From positions 1,018,593 through 1,082,592 of the forward strand of contig DP000238.1 of assembly GCA_000200715.1 (NCBI GenBank): 64,000 nucleotides of DNA, written 5' to 3'. The stretch comes from Cenarchaeum symbiosum A. Its GTDB lineage: Archaea > Thermoproteota > Nitrososphaeria > Nitrososphaerales > Nitrosopumilaceae. Positions within the stretch are counted from its first letter, which is position 1. The number at the start of each line of letters is the position of its first letter. The translations under genes and the position numbers were made by a program. A model generated the notes under the pieces. The model worked only from the letters and a program-made list of their open reading frames with translations, did no database searches and was not told the origin of the DNA. Of the stretch, positions 1 to 7,838 are shown piece after piece.

Positions 1-347
1 TTCCCGGACGGGACAGTCTCGCCGCCTTCTGCCCGCATACCCGATGTCACACAGGAGAAAAACTGCAGGCGCGGGCCGGCGCGCGGGCTTAGCCTCTCGC
101 CTCCGCGGAACAGCGAGTAATAGGTCCGGTTTATCGATACCTGGCAGCCTGGCGCGTCGTATAGCAGCGCAGATCCCCCGTCCACAAAGGCCATCTTGCG
201 GGGCTCCCCGCACGGCCCTATCCCCGTGATGCCTGATGGATCCAGTGTATGCATGGTGCCGTCGTGGCCTAGCACCCCGTCGAGGTGCCCCCTGCCGGAG
301 GCCTGCTCCCCCATGTATCCCGCCAGCTCCCTTACCGGATCGTCCAT
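1..347 (-). CDS. NurA-like nuclease domain protein, N-terminal part (cut by window edge)
   Basis: An open frame of 115 codons begins at ATG 347 and runs off the left edge without a stop. The protein carries 'MAFVDGGSALLYDAPG' near residues 56-72, which resembles the first acidic motif of NurA 5'-3' nucleases (hydrophobic stretch then VDGG/VDGS), followed by a Tyr-rich strand. NurA works with the HerA ATPase in DNA end resection; HerA is not visible here. A TATA-like ATTTAATGG lies about 25 nt before the ATG on the minus strand. It is divergent from nadX. The family call rests on one motif and the overall look, so it is moderate. Confidence 0.5.
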   Translation of the reverse strand, partial: MDDPVRELAGYMGEQASGRGHLDGVLGHDGTMHTLDPSGITGIGPCGEPRKMAFVDGGSALLYDAPGCQVSINRTYYSLFRGGERLSPRAGPRLQFFSCVTSGMRAEGGETVPSG

Positions 348-394
348 GGGATAAGCCGGCAGGCTCCATTAAATATCATTTTCATGCATGAATA

Positions 395-422
395 GCTGAC
401 CCAGAGTCAGCTGCGGGTCAGC
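395..422. promoter_or_regulatory. Perfect 8-bp dyad (GCTGACCC-N12-GGGTCAGC) in the nurA/nadX intergenic region
   Basis: GCTGACCC at 395-402 is repeated in inverted orientation as GGGTCAGC at 415-422 with a 12-nt spacer that itself contains GTCAGC. It sits 28 nt before the nadX start, directly upstream of where the TATA box would be. This is the geometry of a two-half-site operator. The regulator is unknown; a NAD-responsive repressor is only a guess from position. Confidence 0.4.
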
Positions 423-449
423 CGCGGGACAGGGTTATTACGGGCGTAG

Positions 450-1280
450 ATGCCAGATATATCGTTGAGGAGGATCGCCCTGCTCGGCTGCGGCGCAATG
501 GGCACCCGGATAGCCCGGGCGATAGATTCTGGGGGGATAAACGCCGTGCTGACCCACGTGTACGACCAGGCGCCCGAACGCTCTAAAGGGCTAGTCGACA
601 GCCTGAAAACCAAGCCGATAATAGTAGAGAACACACACCTGCTCTCCTCGAATAATACAAACCTGGTAGTCGAGGCCGCCTCCCAAGACGCTGTAAAGGA
701 TGTAGCCCTAAGTGTAATACAGAACAAAAAGGACCTGCTGATCATGAGTGTGGGGGCTCTGCTTGATGAGGCCATATTCGAGGTGCTAGCCGACGCGTGC
801 AGGGAATACGGCAGGAGCATATACCTTCCATCGGGGGCCATAGCCGGGATAGACGCGCTCAGGGCGGTGCGCGGCGAGCTTGAATCTGTCACCCTTACCA
901 CAACAAAGAACCCAAGATCCCTCTCAGGGGTCCCCTACATAGAGCAGTCCGGCGTGGACCTCGGATCCCTGGACGGCCCCGCAGAGGTCTTTGCGGGAAC
1001 GGCTGCAGATGCGGTCCGCCACTTTCCCGCGAACATCAACGTGGCCGCCCTCATCGATGTTGCATGTGCCGGGGGAGGCTCGACAAAGGTAAGGATAGTG
1101 GCGGATCCCTCCATCGACAGGAACATACACGAGGTCCGGGCGTCAGGCGGGTTTGGCTCGATGATTATAAGGGTCGAGAATGTGCCCGACCCGGACAACC
1201 CCAGGACGAGCCTGCTGGCCGCGCTCTCCGCCATCGAGAGGATCCGCGGGCTATGTTCCGGCGGCATAATGGCCGGCTGA
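450..1280 (+). CDS. nadX: L-aspartate dehydrogenase
   Basis: 276 aa. It oxidizes L-aspartate to iminoaspartate with NAD(P), the first step of de novo NAD synthesis, replacing L-aspartate oxidase (NadB). The N-terminus has a Rossmann fingerprint (ALLGCGAMG, residues 9-17). The middle has 'LPSGAIAGIDALRAV' (about 130-144), typical of the NadX family, and 'TTTKNP' follows. The size is slightly above the usual 250-270 aa. The next gene on the strand is nadA, so iminoaspartate is made and used by neighbours. A dyad lies just upstream of the promoter. Family assignment is confident. Confidence 0.9.
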   Translation: MPDISLRRIALLGCGAMGTRIARAIDSGGINAVLTHVYDQAPERSKGLVDSLKTKPIIVENTHLLSSNNTNLVVEAASQDAVKDVALSVIQNKKDLLIMSVGALLDEAIFEVLADACREYGRSIYLPSGAIAGIDALRAVRGELESVTLTTTKNPRSLSGVPYIEQSGVDLGSLDGPAEVFAGTAADAVRHFPANINVAALIDVACAGGGSTKVRIVADPSIDRNIHEVRASGGFGSMIIRVENVPDPDNPRTSLLAALSAIERIRGLCSGGIMAG

Positions 1281-1369
1281 TACGGCAATTATTGCCGGGA
1301 CCCTTGCGGCGGGCGAACATATATGCACAAATCCCTCTCTTTAAATCCGCAGGCTGCCCATCGTATGCA

Positions 1370-2323
1370 ATGCAGGTACAGGCAGAGGGGCTGCACGACG
1401 AGATAATCCGCCTAAAGAAGAAGACGGACACGATAATACTGGCGCACAACTATCAGGTGCCCGCCGTGCAGGACGTGGCAGACCTTGTGGGCGATTCACT
1501 GGGGCTGGCAAGAAAGGCAGGCACTACAAGCAACAGCAGGATACTATTCTGCGGGGTGCATTTCATGGCAGAGACTGCCTCTATAATCAGCCCGGAGAAA
1601 AGGGTGCTGATACCGGACCCGGCTGCAGGCTGCTCTCTCTCTGATTCCATAACGCTCGATGATCTGCGCAGATGGAAAAAGCAGCACCCGGGGGCAGTAA
1701 GCGTCGGATACGTAAACACCACCGCAGAGATCAAGGCTGAGCTTGACTATTGCTGCACATCGTCTAATGCTGCCGCAATAGTGGAATCGATACCCAAAGA
1801 CAGGGAGGTATTGTTCCTGCCTGATATGTTCCTCGGATCATACGTGGCAAAGGCCACCGGCAGAAAGAACATGTTCATCTGGCCCGGCGAGTGCCACGTG
1901 CACGCGGGGATAACCCCAGAGGATGTTCAAAAGAGGCTCGACTCCATGCAGGATGCCGAGTTTGTCGTGCATCCAGAATGCAGCTGCACAACGCCGATGC
2001 TCCACGACATAGCGTCCGGCGCCTACAAGGACACAAAGGCAAAGATCCTCTCCACCGAGGGCATGATGAAGCACGTGGCAAAATCGGATACGAAAAATTT
2101 TGTGGTGGGCACAGAAACGGGCATACTGTACAGGATGCGCAAAGAGAACCCGGACAAGACGTTTCTGCCGGCATCCGACAAGGCAGAATGCCAGTTTATG
2201 AAGATGATCACCCCTGAGAAGGTCCGCGATTCCCTGCTGTACGACAAATTCGAGGTGAGTGTGCCCCCGGAAACCGCCCGCAAGGCCAGGCGCGCCATAG
2301 AGAGAATGCTCGAGGTGGGCTAG
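1370..2323 (+). CDS. nadA: Quinolinate synthase A
   Basis: 317 aa. It condenses iminoaspartate with dihydroxyacetone phosphate to quinolinate using a [4Fe-4S] cluster. Visible family motifs are 'AHNYQVPAVQDVAD' near residue 26, 'FCGVHFMAETA', 'HPECSC' and 'KAECQFMKMI'; the Cys residues in the first, second and last of these blocks are the expected cluster ligands. The open frame extends upstream to 1064, but TTTAAAT at 1341-1347 lies about 25 nt before ATG 1370 and the protein begins at the usual place there, so I use 1370. It follows nadX and overlaps nadC tail-to-tail by 4 bp. Confidence 0.95.
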   Translation: MQVQAEGLHDEIIRLKKKTDTIILAHNYQVPAVQDVADLVGDSLGLARKAGTTSNSRILFCGVHFMAETASIISPEKRVLIPDPAAGCSLSDSITLDDLRRWKKQHPGAVSVGYVNTTAEIKAELDYCCTSSNAAAIVESIPKDREVLFLPDMFLGSYVAKATGRKNMFIWPGECHVHAGITPEDVQKRLDSMQDAEFVVHPECSCTTPMLHDIASGAYKDTKAKILSTEGMMKHVAKSDTKNFVVGTETGILYRMRKENPDKTFLPASDKAECQFMKMITPEKVRDSLLYDKFEVSVPPETARKARRAIERMLEVG

Positions 2324-3135
2324 CCTGTGACATCCAGGGAATAGTCTATACCCCGGACAGAGTGCGTAAGCGAGCCGACAGATATCATGTCGGCGCCAAT
2401 CCCCGCGTACCTGGCTATGTTCTGTACGGTTATGCCCCCGGATATCTCTATCCGCGGCCTTGGCCTGCGCCTGCGCAGCTCCGATACCGCCCTGGCTGCC
2501 TGCCGCGGCGCAAAGTTATCAAGCAGTATCACATCCGCGCCGCAGTCTGCGGCAAGAACCGCGGCCCCTATATCCTCCACCTCCACCTCTATACGCCGGT
2601 GCTTGCGCCGTGCCGCGCGTATCAGATCCTCCATGGAGCCCCCCGCCGCTATGTGGTTGTCCTTGATTAGCACCGCCTCGTCAAGCGACATGCGGTGCGC
2701 GTGCCCCCCGCCTGCCACCACCGCCTCCTTGTCAAAGCGCCGCAGCCCCGGCGCCGTCTTGCGCGTAGAATAGATGGCAGTCTTTCTGCCGACCTTGCGG
2801 ACCATCCGGGCAGTCATTGTGGCTATCCCGCTCATTCTCGACATCAGGTTTAGCGCGGTCCTCTCTGTCGATAGAACGGCGCGCGCGGGCCCCGCCACAT
2901 CCATTATGATATTGCCGCGGCGCGCGGACCGGCCGTCGCCGACGCATACGCGCGCACTGCACCCGCCCATGATGAATAGCTCCCGGGCATGCCGCGCGCC
3001 AGAAACCGTGCAGCCCTCCCGGGCGATAACAGACGCCTTGATCCTCCCGGGTGAAAGCAGCGCGCTTGTGATATCCCCCCGCCCTATGTCCTCGGCGAGG
3101 AACCGCCGCAGGTCCCTCCTCAGGGACTGGTCCAA
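2320..3135 (-). CDS. nadC: Nicotinate-nucleotide pyrophosphorylase (quinolinate phosphoribosyltransferase)
   Basis: 271 aa, TTG start. It converts quinolinate and PRPP to nicotinate mononucleotide, CO2 and PPi. Family motifs are 'EDIGRGDITS' (about 15-24), 'TERTALNLMSRMSGIAT' (about 89-105), 'TRKTAPGLR' (about 123-131), 'KDNH' and the C-terminal barrel strands 'ILLDNF' and 'ISGGI'. The TTG lies one base after the spt4 stop, so nadC is the last gene of an rpoE'-spt4-nadC operon, on the opposite strand to nadX-nadA. Together the three nad genes cover aspartate to NaMN. Confidence 0.95.
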   Translation of the reverse strand: MDQSLRRDLRRFLAEDIGRGDITSALLSPGRIKASVIAREGCTVSGARHARELFIMGGCSARVCVGDGRSARRGNIIMDVAGPARAVLSTERTALNLMSRMSGIATMTARMVRKVGRKTAIYSTRKTAPGLRRFDKEAVVAGGGHAHRMSLDEAVLIKDNHIAAGGSMEDLIRAARRKHRRIEVEVEDIGAAVLAADCGADVILLDNFAPRQAARAVSELRRRRPRPRIEISGGITVQNIARYAGIGADMISVGSLTHSVRGIDYSLDVTG

Positions 3136-3136
3136 C

Positions 3137-3325
3137 TTAGGTTACCTTGATTGCGTACTTGCCCTTTGTCGTTATCCCGAGGGTGGAGGCGACGCGTGAG
3201 TTCTCTGGGTCCACCACCAGGACTATCCCGTTCCAGTCGGGCGTCAGGTCGGATGACTTGCATGAAGGGCAGACCTTTCCCGATGTCACATACTTGCACT
3301 TGCGGCAGGCCATCTCGCGGGCCAT
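3137..3325 (-). CDS. spt4: Transcription elongation factor Spt4 (RpoE'')
   Basis: 62 aa. Archaeal Spt4 pairs with Spt5 and binds the RNA polymerase clamp as a processivity factor. Two CxxC pairs, 'CRKCKYV' (8-14) and 'CPSCKSSDLT' (19-28), form its zinc ribbon, followed by 'DWNGIVLVVDPENSRVA', the typical beta strand region. It starts one or two bases after the rpoE' stop and nadC starts just after its own stop, giving a compact operon. The rpoE'-spt4 pairing is common in archaea. Confidence 0.93.
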   Translation of the reverse strand: MAREMACRKCKYVTSGKVCPSCKSSDLTPDWNGIVLVVDPENSRVASTLGITTKGKYAIKVT

Positions 3326-3326
3326 T

Positions 3327-3977
3327 CTATTTTACCCCTGCTACCTTTTTTGGCTCCGGTGCCGCCTTCTTTTGCTCGGGTGCTGCCTTTTGCGCGGCGG
3401 CCTTTTTCTTGTCCGGCGGGGCGTTGCCCTCTGCTGCGGCTATCTCTTCTCCTATCCACTCGGCAGTCCCGAGGAACGGCTGCCTGCAGGTTATCCCTAT
3501 CTTGCCCATTGCGGCAGCCTTGCCAAGAGATACTGCCGTGATCCTTGCGCGTATTGTCGAGCCCACCTTGAGAGTCCTGCCGCTCTGGTTGGCCATTATC
3601 AGGCCGGCCTTTACGTCGCTCTTTAGATAGTCGTCCATCACCTGGGATAAATGCAATAGAGCGTCTGTCGGGCCTATCCTGACAAACGCCCCAAAGTCGG
3701 TTATATCGACTATCTCGCCCTGGATTATCTCCTGGAGCTTTGGATAGAAGGTCAGCGCGTTGAACTCGACCTTGTGGAAGGTGCCGCCGTCTCCTGCGAT
3801 CATCTTGCCCATCTCTTCGACCTTGGCGTCGAGAATCATTATGATATAGCCGAGATCAGCATTGATCATGCTCTCGTACTTTTCCTTCAGTATGTTGATG
3901 GCCGCCTTCTTTAGGGTGGTCCCGAATAGGCTGGGCGGGATCCTCACCACGTCGACCAGCGTGGATATTGAAAACAC
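3327..3977 (-). CDS. rpoE: DNA-directed RNA polymerase subunit E' (Rpo7)
   Basis: 216 aa from GTG 3977. It forms the RNA polymerase stalk with Rpo4 and binds RNA. The N-terminal RNP-like part begins 'VFSISTLVDVVRIPPSLFG'; the S1/OB domain lies near residues 80-160 ('GEIVDITDFGAFVRIGPTD'). The last 40 residues are an Ala/Lys/Pro/Glu-rich tail absent from the core fold. A minus-strand box CATAAATT about 27 nt before GTG 3977 supports this start; the frame stays open further upstream but without homology. First gene of the rpoE'-spt4-nadC operon. Confidence 0.92.
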   Translation of the reverse strand: MFSISTLVDVVRIPPSLFGTTLKKAAINILKEKYESMINADLGYIIMILDAKVEEMGKMIAGDGGTFHKVEFNALTFYPKLQEIIQGEIVDITDFGAFVRIGPTDALLHLSQVMDDYLKSDVKAGLIMANQSGRTLKVGSTIRARITAVSLGKAAAMGKIGITCRQPFLGTAEWIGEEIAAAEGNAPPDKKKAAAQKAAPEQKKAAPEPKKVAGVK

Positions 3978-4213
3978 TACACGGCAGGCCCCGGCGGCGA
4001 ATTTATGAACCTTTGTATGGCAGATCGCACGAATCTTGCCCCGCGCAGGCCCTGTTTGCACATACTATGCCCCCCCGGCCCTTTCCGCACCGCCAGGGCC
4101 CGTGAGAATCTGCCGGCGCCAAGGGATGGCGGCTCGGGCGCGGCCTTGACAGAAGACTCCTGTCTGCGCGCCTTTGCCGAATATTATTATACCATTGTAT
4201 TCATTAACGGTAT

Positions 4214-5344
4214 ATGACGGTAATAGGATTTGATGCCAAGCGCTTTGCCCGCGGAAGGCCGGCATCGCATGAATCCAAGGAGCGCGGATGCTCTGGCTTT
4301 AGCACGCATCTTGGCGTGGGCGTCTCCATCGACGACCCCCGGGCTTTTGCAGACAGGTACACCGATGTAAACAGCAAGCTAAAGGGGGATTACCAGGTGG
4401 AAGACGATGCGCCGTTTTTTTCGAGCTCGCATCTGAAAAAACATTCGGGGATGAAAAAGGCCATATCCTTTGCAGACCGGCTCATCACCGAGATGCAAGA
4501 ATACATCAGCTCGGTCCATTATTCGTATGTCATACTTTCACAAAAGGAACTGCCCGCAATCAGAACAGGCGGCTTGCAGAGTTATACGAAGTTTGTGCCC
4601 ACAGCCGACTTTGTCGAGAAGCTGGGCCCCATGTTCCCCTATCTTACCGCGCACAGCTTCCTGTGGATGAACGGATACTCGGATGCGGGCAGGCTTGAGC
4701 TGCACATAGACGGGTTCAGATCAAAGCAGACGAGGGCGTGGGATCAGCTCTCCGGCAGGGCGGAGCCGAAAATATTCACAAGGGGCGACGAGTGCAACCC
4801 CTACATCTCCTGTGCGGACATGATCATATTTCTCACCGATGCCAAGCTCTATGGCCAGCATCTTCTGCTGAACAGGGAAAACCTGGAAAAAGTGTGGAAG
4901 GGGCATGATTTTGACGTGACGGTGCAGTTCTTTGATAAAAGAAACATCCCGTACTATTCATGGGAGGACAATACCAGCATAAACCTGGCCAAGCACCTGG
5001 CCAGGCCGGCGGTCTTCCTTGCTGTCGACAGTATCGAGTTGAAAGGCCATGACTTGTATAATGAGGAAGAAGATCAAGACGGTGACAGGCCCCAAAAAAT
5101 GCGTTCGATCGTAGAACAGACTCCCGTTTATCACGCAGCTGTTCATTACGCCTACAAGAAAGGCGGGTGCCTGAAGTTTTTCAGCAGGACGGAGGATCTT
5201 GCGCTGATGCGCGACGGCGATGTATTCATCCATGTAGGGGCCAATTCAGAAAAGATTGCAAGGGCCCTGCAGCAGGGCCTCAAAATAGAGGTTCGTTCCG
5301 GGCTCGAGGTCAGGAATATTGTGGAAAAAGAAAGACATTGCTAG
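4214..5344 (+). CDS. Hypothetical protein, possibly RNase H-like (DUF3800-like)
   Basis: 376 aa; no confident family. It begins 'TVIGFDAKRFARG', an Asp-bearing first strand, and near residues 185-215 has 'ELHIDGF' and 'NPYISCADMIIF'. This order (early Asp strand, then a late polar-ADxI helix) resembles the RNase H-like DUF3800 family, but the match is weak and inferred by eye. There is no signal peptide or membrane span. An AT-rich box (ATTATTATA, about 4181-4190) lies upstream. It stands alone, divergent from rpoE'. Confidence 0.7.
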   Translation: MTVIGFDAKRFARGRPASHESKERGCSGFSTHLGVGVSIDDPRAFADRYTDVNSKLKGDYQVEDDAPFFSSSHLKKHSGMKKAISFADRLITEMQEYISSVHYSYVILSQKELPAIRTGGLQSYTKFVPTADFVEKLGPMFPYLTAHSFLWMNGYSDAGRLELHIDGFRSKQTRAWDQLSGRAEPKIFTRGDECNPYISCADMIIFLTDAKLYGQHLLLNRENLEKVWKGHDFDVTVQFFDKRNIPYYSWEDNTSINLAKHLARPAVFLAVDSIELKGHDLYNEEEDQDGDRPQKMRSIVEQTPVYHAAVHYAYKKGGCLKFFSRTEDLALMRDGDVFIHVGANSEKIARALQQGLKIEVRSGLEVRNIVEKERHC

Positions 5345-5620
5345 CGCTGTTGAAAATATCTCCGGTGCGGGGATTATCTTCACAGGACACAGTATCCATG
5401 TATTAGATTTTGCCGGGGGCAGGGGCCTGGGGTGACATGGCGGAAAACCGGGGCCCGCAGGCAGGGCGGATGATACCCCACAGGTGCCATGTGCGGAACA
5501 GGCGCCCATATGCAGGCCCCCCCGGCAGGGCCGTCTAGACACGGCTGGCAGGGCTTTAGGGCCGGTTCTTTCAGCCGGATCCGCCTATCTTTAAATAATG
5601 AAAACACACTCACTGAAAAC

Positions 5621-6802
5621 ATGGTTGGCGTAGATCAGGTACTTGAGAGCCTCGGCAAAGTGATTGATCCGGATCTCAAAAAGGACATCGTATCCATGGG
5701 GATGATAAAGGATCTCGAGCTAGATGACGGCAACCTCAAGTTTACACTGGAGCTTACCACCCCCGCATGCCCCTTTAACGTAGAGATAGAAGACGACGTA
5801 AGAAAGGTGATAGGCGAGCTCGACGGCATAAAGAACCTCAACCTCAACGTTACAGCAAAGGTCATGGAGGGCCGTTCGCTCGACGAGGACGCCGGCATGA
5901 CCACCGTAAAGAACATCATCGGGGTCGCCAGCGGGAAAGGCGGCGTGGGCAAGTCGACTGTGGCGCTCAACCTCGCGCTGGCGCTCGGCCAGACCGGCGC
6001 CAAGGTGGGCCTGCTCGATGCCGACATATACGGCCCCAGCATACCGCTGATGCTCGGCATGAAGGAGGCATTCATGGAAGTAGAGGCAAACAAGCTGCAG
6101 CCCGCCGAGGCCAGCGGGATAAAGGTGGTCTCGTTTGGATTCTTTGCAGAGCAGGCGCACAAGGCGGCCATATACAGGGGCCCCATCATATCGGGGATAC
6201 TCAAGCAGTTTCTAGTGGATACAAACTGGAGTGATCTTGACTATTTGATAGTGGACCTGCCGCCCGGGACTGGCGACATACCGCTGACGCTGGCCCAGAC
6301 CATACCCATAACGGGAATACTGGTGGTTACAACCCCGCAGAATGTTGCAAGCAACGTTGCAGTCAAGGCGGTAGGCATGTTCGAGAAGCTCAACGTGCCG
6401 ATAATAGGGGTAGTCGAGAACATGAGCGGGTTTGTATGCAACAAGTGCGGCGAAAAGCACAATGTATTTGGAGAAGGCGGCGCCAAGAGGATAAGCGAGC
6501 AGTTCAAGATACCGCTGATAGGCGAGATCCCCCTGACCGCAGGCATAATGGCGGGCTCTGAAGAGGGCAGGCCGATAATTCTGACCGACCCCGACTCCCC
6601 GAGCTCCAACGCATTCAGATCATCGGCAAAGAACATTGCTGCACAGTGCAGCATAATAGCTGCAAAGCTCCAGGAGGAGATGGCAGCAGAAGCTGCCGCC
6701 TCGCCGGATGCAGGCGGCGCCGAAGGGCAGAGCCCTCCCCAGCAGGACGCCGGAAAGCCGCTCGGTGTGGCTAGCGCCGCAGAAAAAGACGGCGGGCTTT
6801 GA
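5621..6802 (+). CDS. Mrp/NBP35-type iron-sulfur cluster carrier ATPase (ApbC)
   Basis: 393 aa. Mrp proteins bind and transfer [4Fe-4S] clusters to apoproteins. The N-terminal DUF59/MIP18 domain covers about residues 1-85. The deviant Walker A 'GVASGKGGVGKST' is at about 101-113, and 'DADIYGPSIP' and 'DLPPGTGD' follow as expected. The cluster-binding pair is 'CNKCG'. The C-terminus is a long Ala/Gly/Gln-rich tail. The frame is open back to 5489, but TTTAAAT at 5590-5596 lies about 27 nt before ATG 5621. The stop overlaps the TTG start of the next gene. Confidence 0.93.
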   Translation: MVGVDQVLESLGKVIDPDLKKDIVSMGMIKDLELDDGNLKFTLELTTPACPFNVEIEDDVRKVIGELDGIKNLNLNVTAKVMEGRSLDEDAGMTTVKNIIGVASGKGGVGKSTVALNLALALGQTGAKVGLLDADIYGPSIPLMLGMKEAFMEVEANKLQPAEASGIKVVSFGFFAEQAHKAAIYRGPIISGILKQFLVDTNWSDLDYLIVDLPPGTGDIPLTLAQTIPITGILVVTTPQNVASNVAVKAVGMFEKLNVPIIGVVENMSGFVCNKCGEKHNVFGEGGAKRISEQFKIPLIGEIPLTAGIMAGSEEGRPIILTDPDSPSSNAFRSSAKNIAAQCSIIAAKLQEEMAAEAAASPDAGGAEGQSPPQQDAGKPLGVASAAEKDGGL

Positions 6803-7296
6803 GGCTGCCCGAGGGCCTCCGCGAGGGGCTCAGGGAGCCGATGGGCACGCTCATACTGGATTCCATGGTGAATAAAGAGGCGGTTCTGCGCGAGGCGCCC
6901 CCGGGCACTATACTGGTTACAGTGGGCGATGTCACATCCGAGAGAATCTCCGGGTTCGGGATGACCCCGCTGCTCCAGATAATAGACGGCAAGACCAGAA
7001 GGGCCGCGCATGAACCAGCAGGCCCCCCGCCGGATGTCGAGATCATCCGGTGTGAGAACCCCGCCGGCGGGATAAGCCCCGAATGTATAGAGACAATCCG
7101 CAGGGCCCTCGGGTCATCATCCCCGCTGCGGCTCGTGGTCAGCGGCGAGGAGGACCTCTTGGTCATTCCCGCGTGTATATACGCGCCAGACGGGGCGGTG
7201 ATAATGTACGGGCAGCCCGGCCGCGGCCTGGTCGCCATCCACGTGGATGCGGGGATCAGATATAAGGCCAAAGGCCTGCTCGATTCGGTGTCATGA
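6799..7296 (+). CDS. GTP-dependent dephospho-CoA kinase (DUF359)
   Basis: 165 aa. Archaeal DUF359 proteins phosphorylate dephospho-CoA with GTP, the last step of CoA synthesis. The start is TTG 6799, inside the end of the mrp gene (TTTGA). It gives 'MRLPEGLREGLREPMGTLI', the expected N-terminus of this family, so a later ATG at 6841 would lose conserved sequence. 'VTVGDVTSERI' (about 40-50) and 'IDGKTRR' (about 63-69) match the conserved GD and DxKxxR nucleotide-site motifs. It is translationally coupled to mrp. Confidence 0.88.
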   Translation: MRLPEGLREGLREPMGTLILDSMVNKEAVLREAPPGTILVTVGDVTSERISGFGMTPLLQIIDGKTRRAAHEPAGPPPDVEIIRCENPAGGISPECIETIRRALGSSSPLRLVVSGEEDLLVIPACIYAPDGAVIMYGQPGRGLVAIHVDAGIRYKAKGLLDSVS

Positions 7297-7297
7297 C

Positions 7298-7355
7298 GGG
7301 GCGTGATGAGACGGTGGCTGTATGATATATGATTTGGCCTAAACATTCTGACCCC
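7298..7355 (+). ncRNA. Candidate C/D box sRNA (2'-O-methylation guide)
   Basis: A perfect C box GTGATGA (7303-7309) and D box CTGA (7348-7351) are 38 nt apart. They are flanked by GGGG (7298-7301) and CCCC (7352-7355), which can form the terminal stem of an archaeal C/D sRNA. The size, about 58 nt, fits. The internal boxes are degenerate (CTGT as D', ATATGAT as C'). It begins two bases after the dephospho-CoA kinase stop. The guide candidate is the stretch just before the D box (7335-7347). No rRNA target was tested. Confidence 0.4.
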
Positions 7356-7425
7356 TTTAGAATAGACAAGGGTCCGGACAACTCTTGACAACCCCAGATA
7401 AATCCCGGCGCGTACAACACACCCC

Positions 7426-7803
7426 ATGAGGCTGGACCCGGAGATGCGGCTTGGCATACTCGAAAAGATAGGCGTCTATTCCGAGAGGTTCTCGATACCC
7501 GAGCCGCGCGTCCTGCTGACTACTCGCGAGGTGCTCGAGATGCCAAAAGAGGCGACTGCCGGCCGCCGCACGTCTGCATACAAGTACTATGGGGTGTCGT
7601 ACCTGCGCCACAACGCGGTATTCATCAACGTCAGAAAGATCCCCGATGAAAAAGAGCTCGAAAAGACCATAGTGCACGAGCTCATCCACATGCGCTTCCA
7701 GTACCTGGGGCACGGCAGGCGCTTCAACCGGCTGGTCCGGCGCGGCCTGCGCGGGGGCGGCTTTGCCCCGTACAAGAGAAGAACGGCCCCCGCAGCCATT
7801 TAG
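7426..7803 (+). CDS. SprT-like zinc metallopeptidase
   Basis: 125 aa. The motif 'TIVHELIHMRFQYLGHGRRF' (about 84-103) gives HExxH plus a later GH, the zincin arrangement of SprT/WSS1-like proteins. These often act on DNA-bound or damaged proteins, but the role here is unknown. The N-terminal half has no clear domain. The start ATG 7426 has an ATAAAT box about 30 nt upstream. hppA follows 35 nt later with its own TATA box. Confidence 0.75.
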   Translation: MRLDPEMRLGILEKIGVYSERFSIPEPRVLLTTREVLEMPKEATAGRRTSAYKYYGVSYLRHNAVFINVRKIPDEKELEKTIVHELIHMRFQYLGHGRRFNRLVRRGLRGGGFAPYKRRTAPAAI

Positions 7804-7838
7804 GGTTTATATTTACGCCCACAGGCGGGCAGCCGTAT

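Noticed and set aside
1064-1369. Upstream extension of the nadA frame
   Set aside because: It overlaps nadX coding sequence and has no NadA homology; the TATA box fits ATG 1370.
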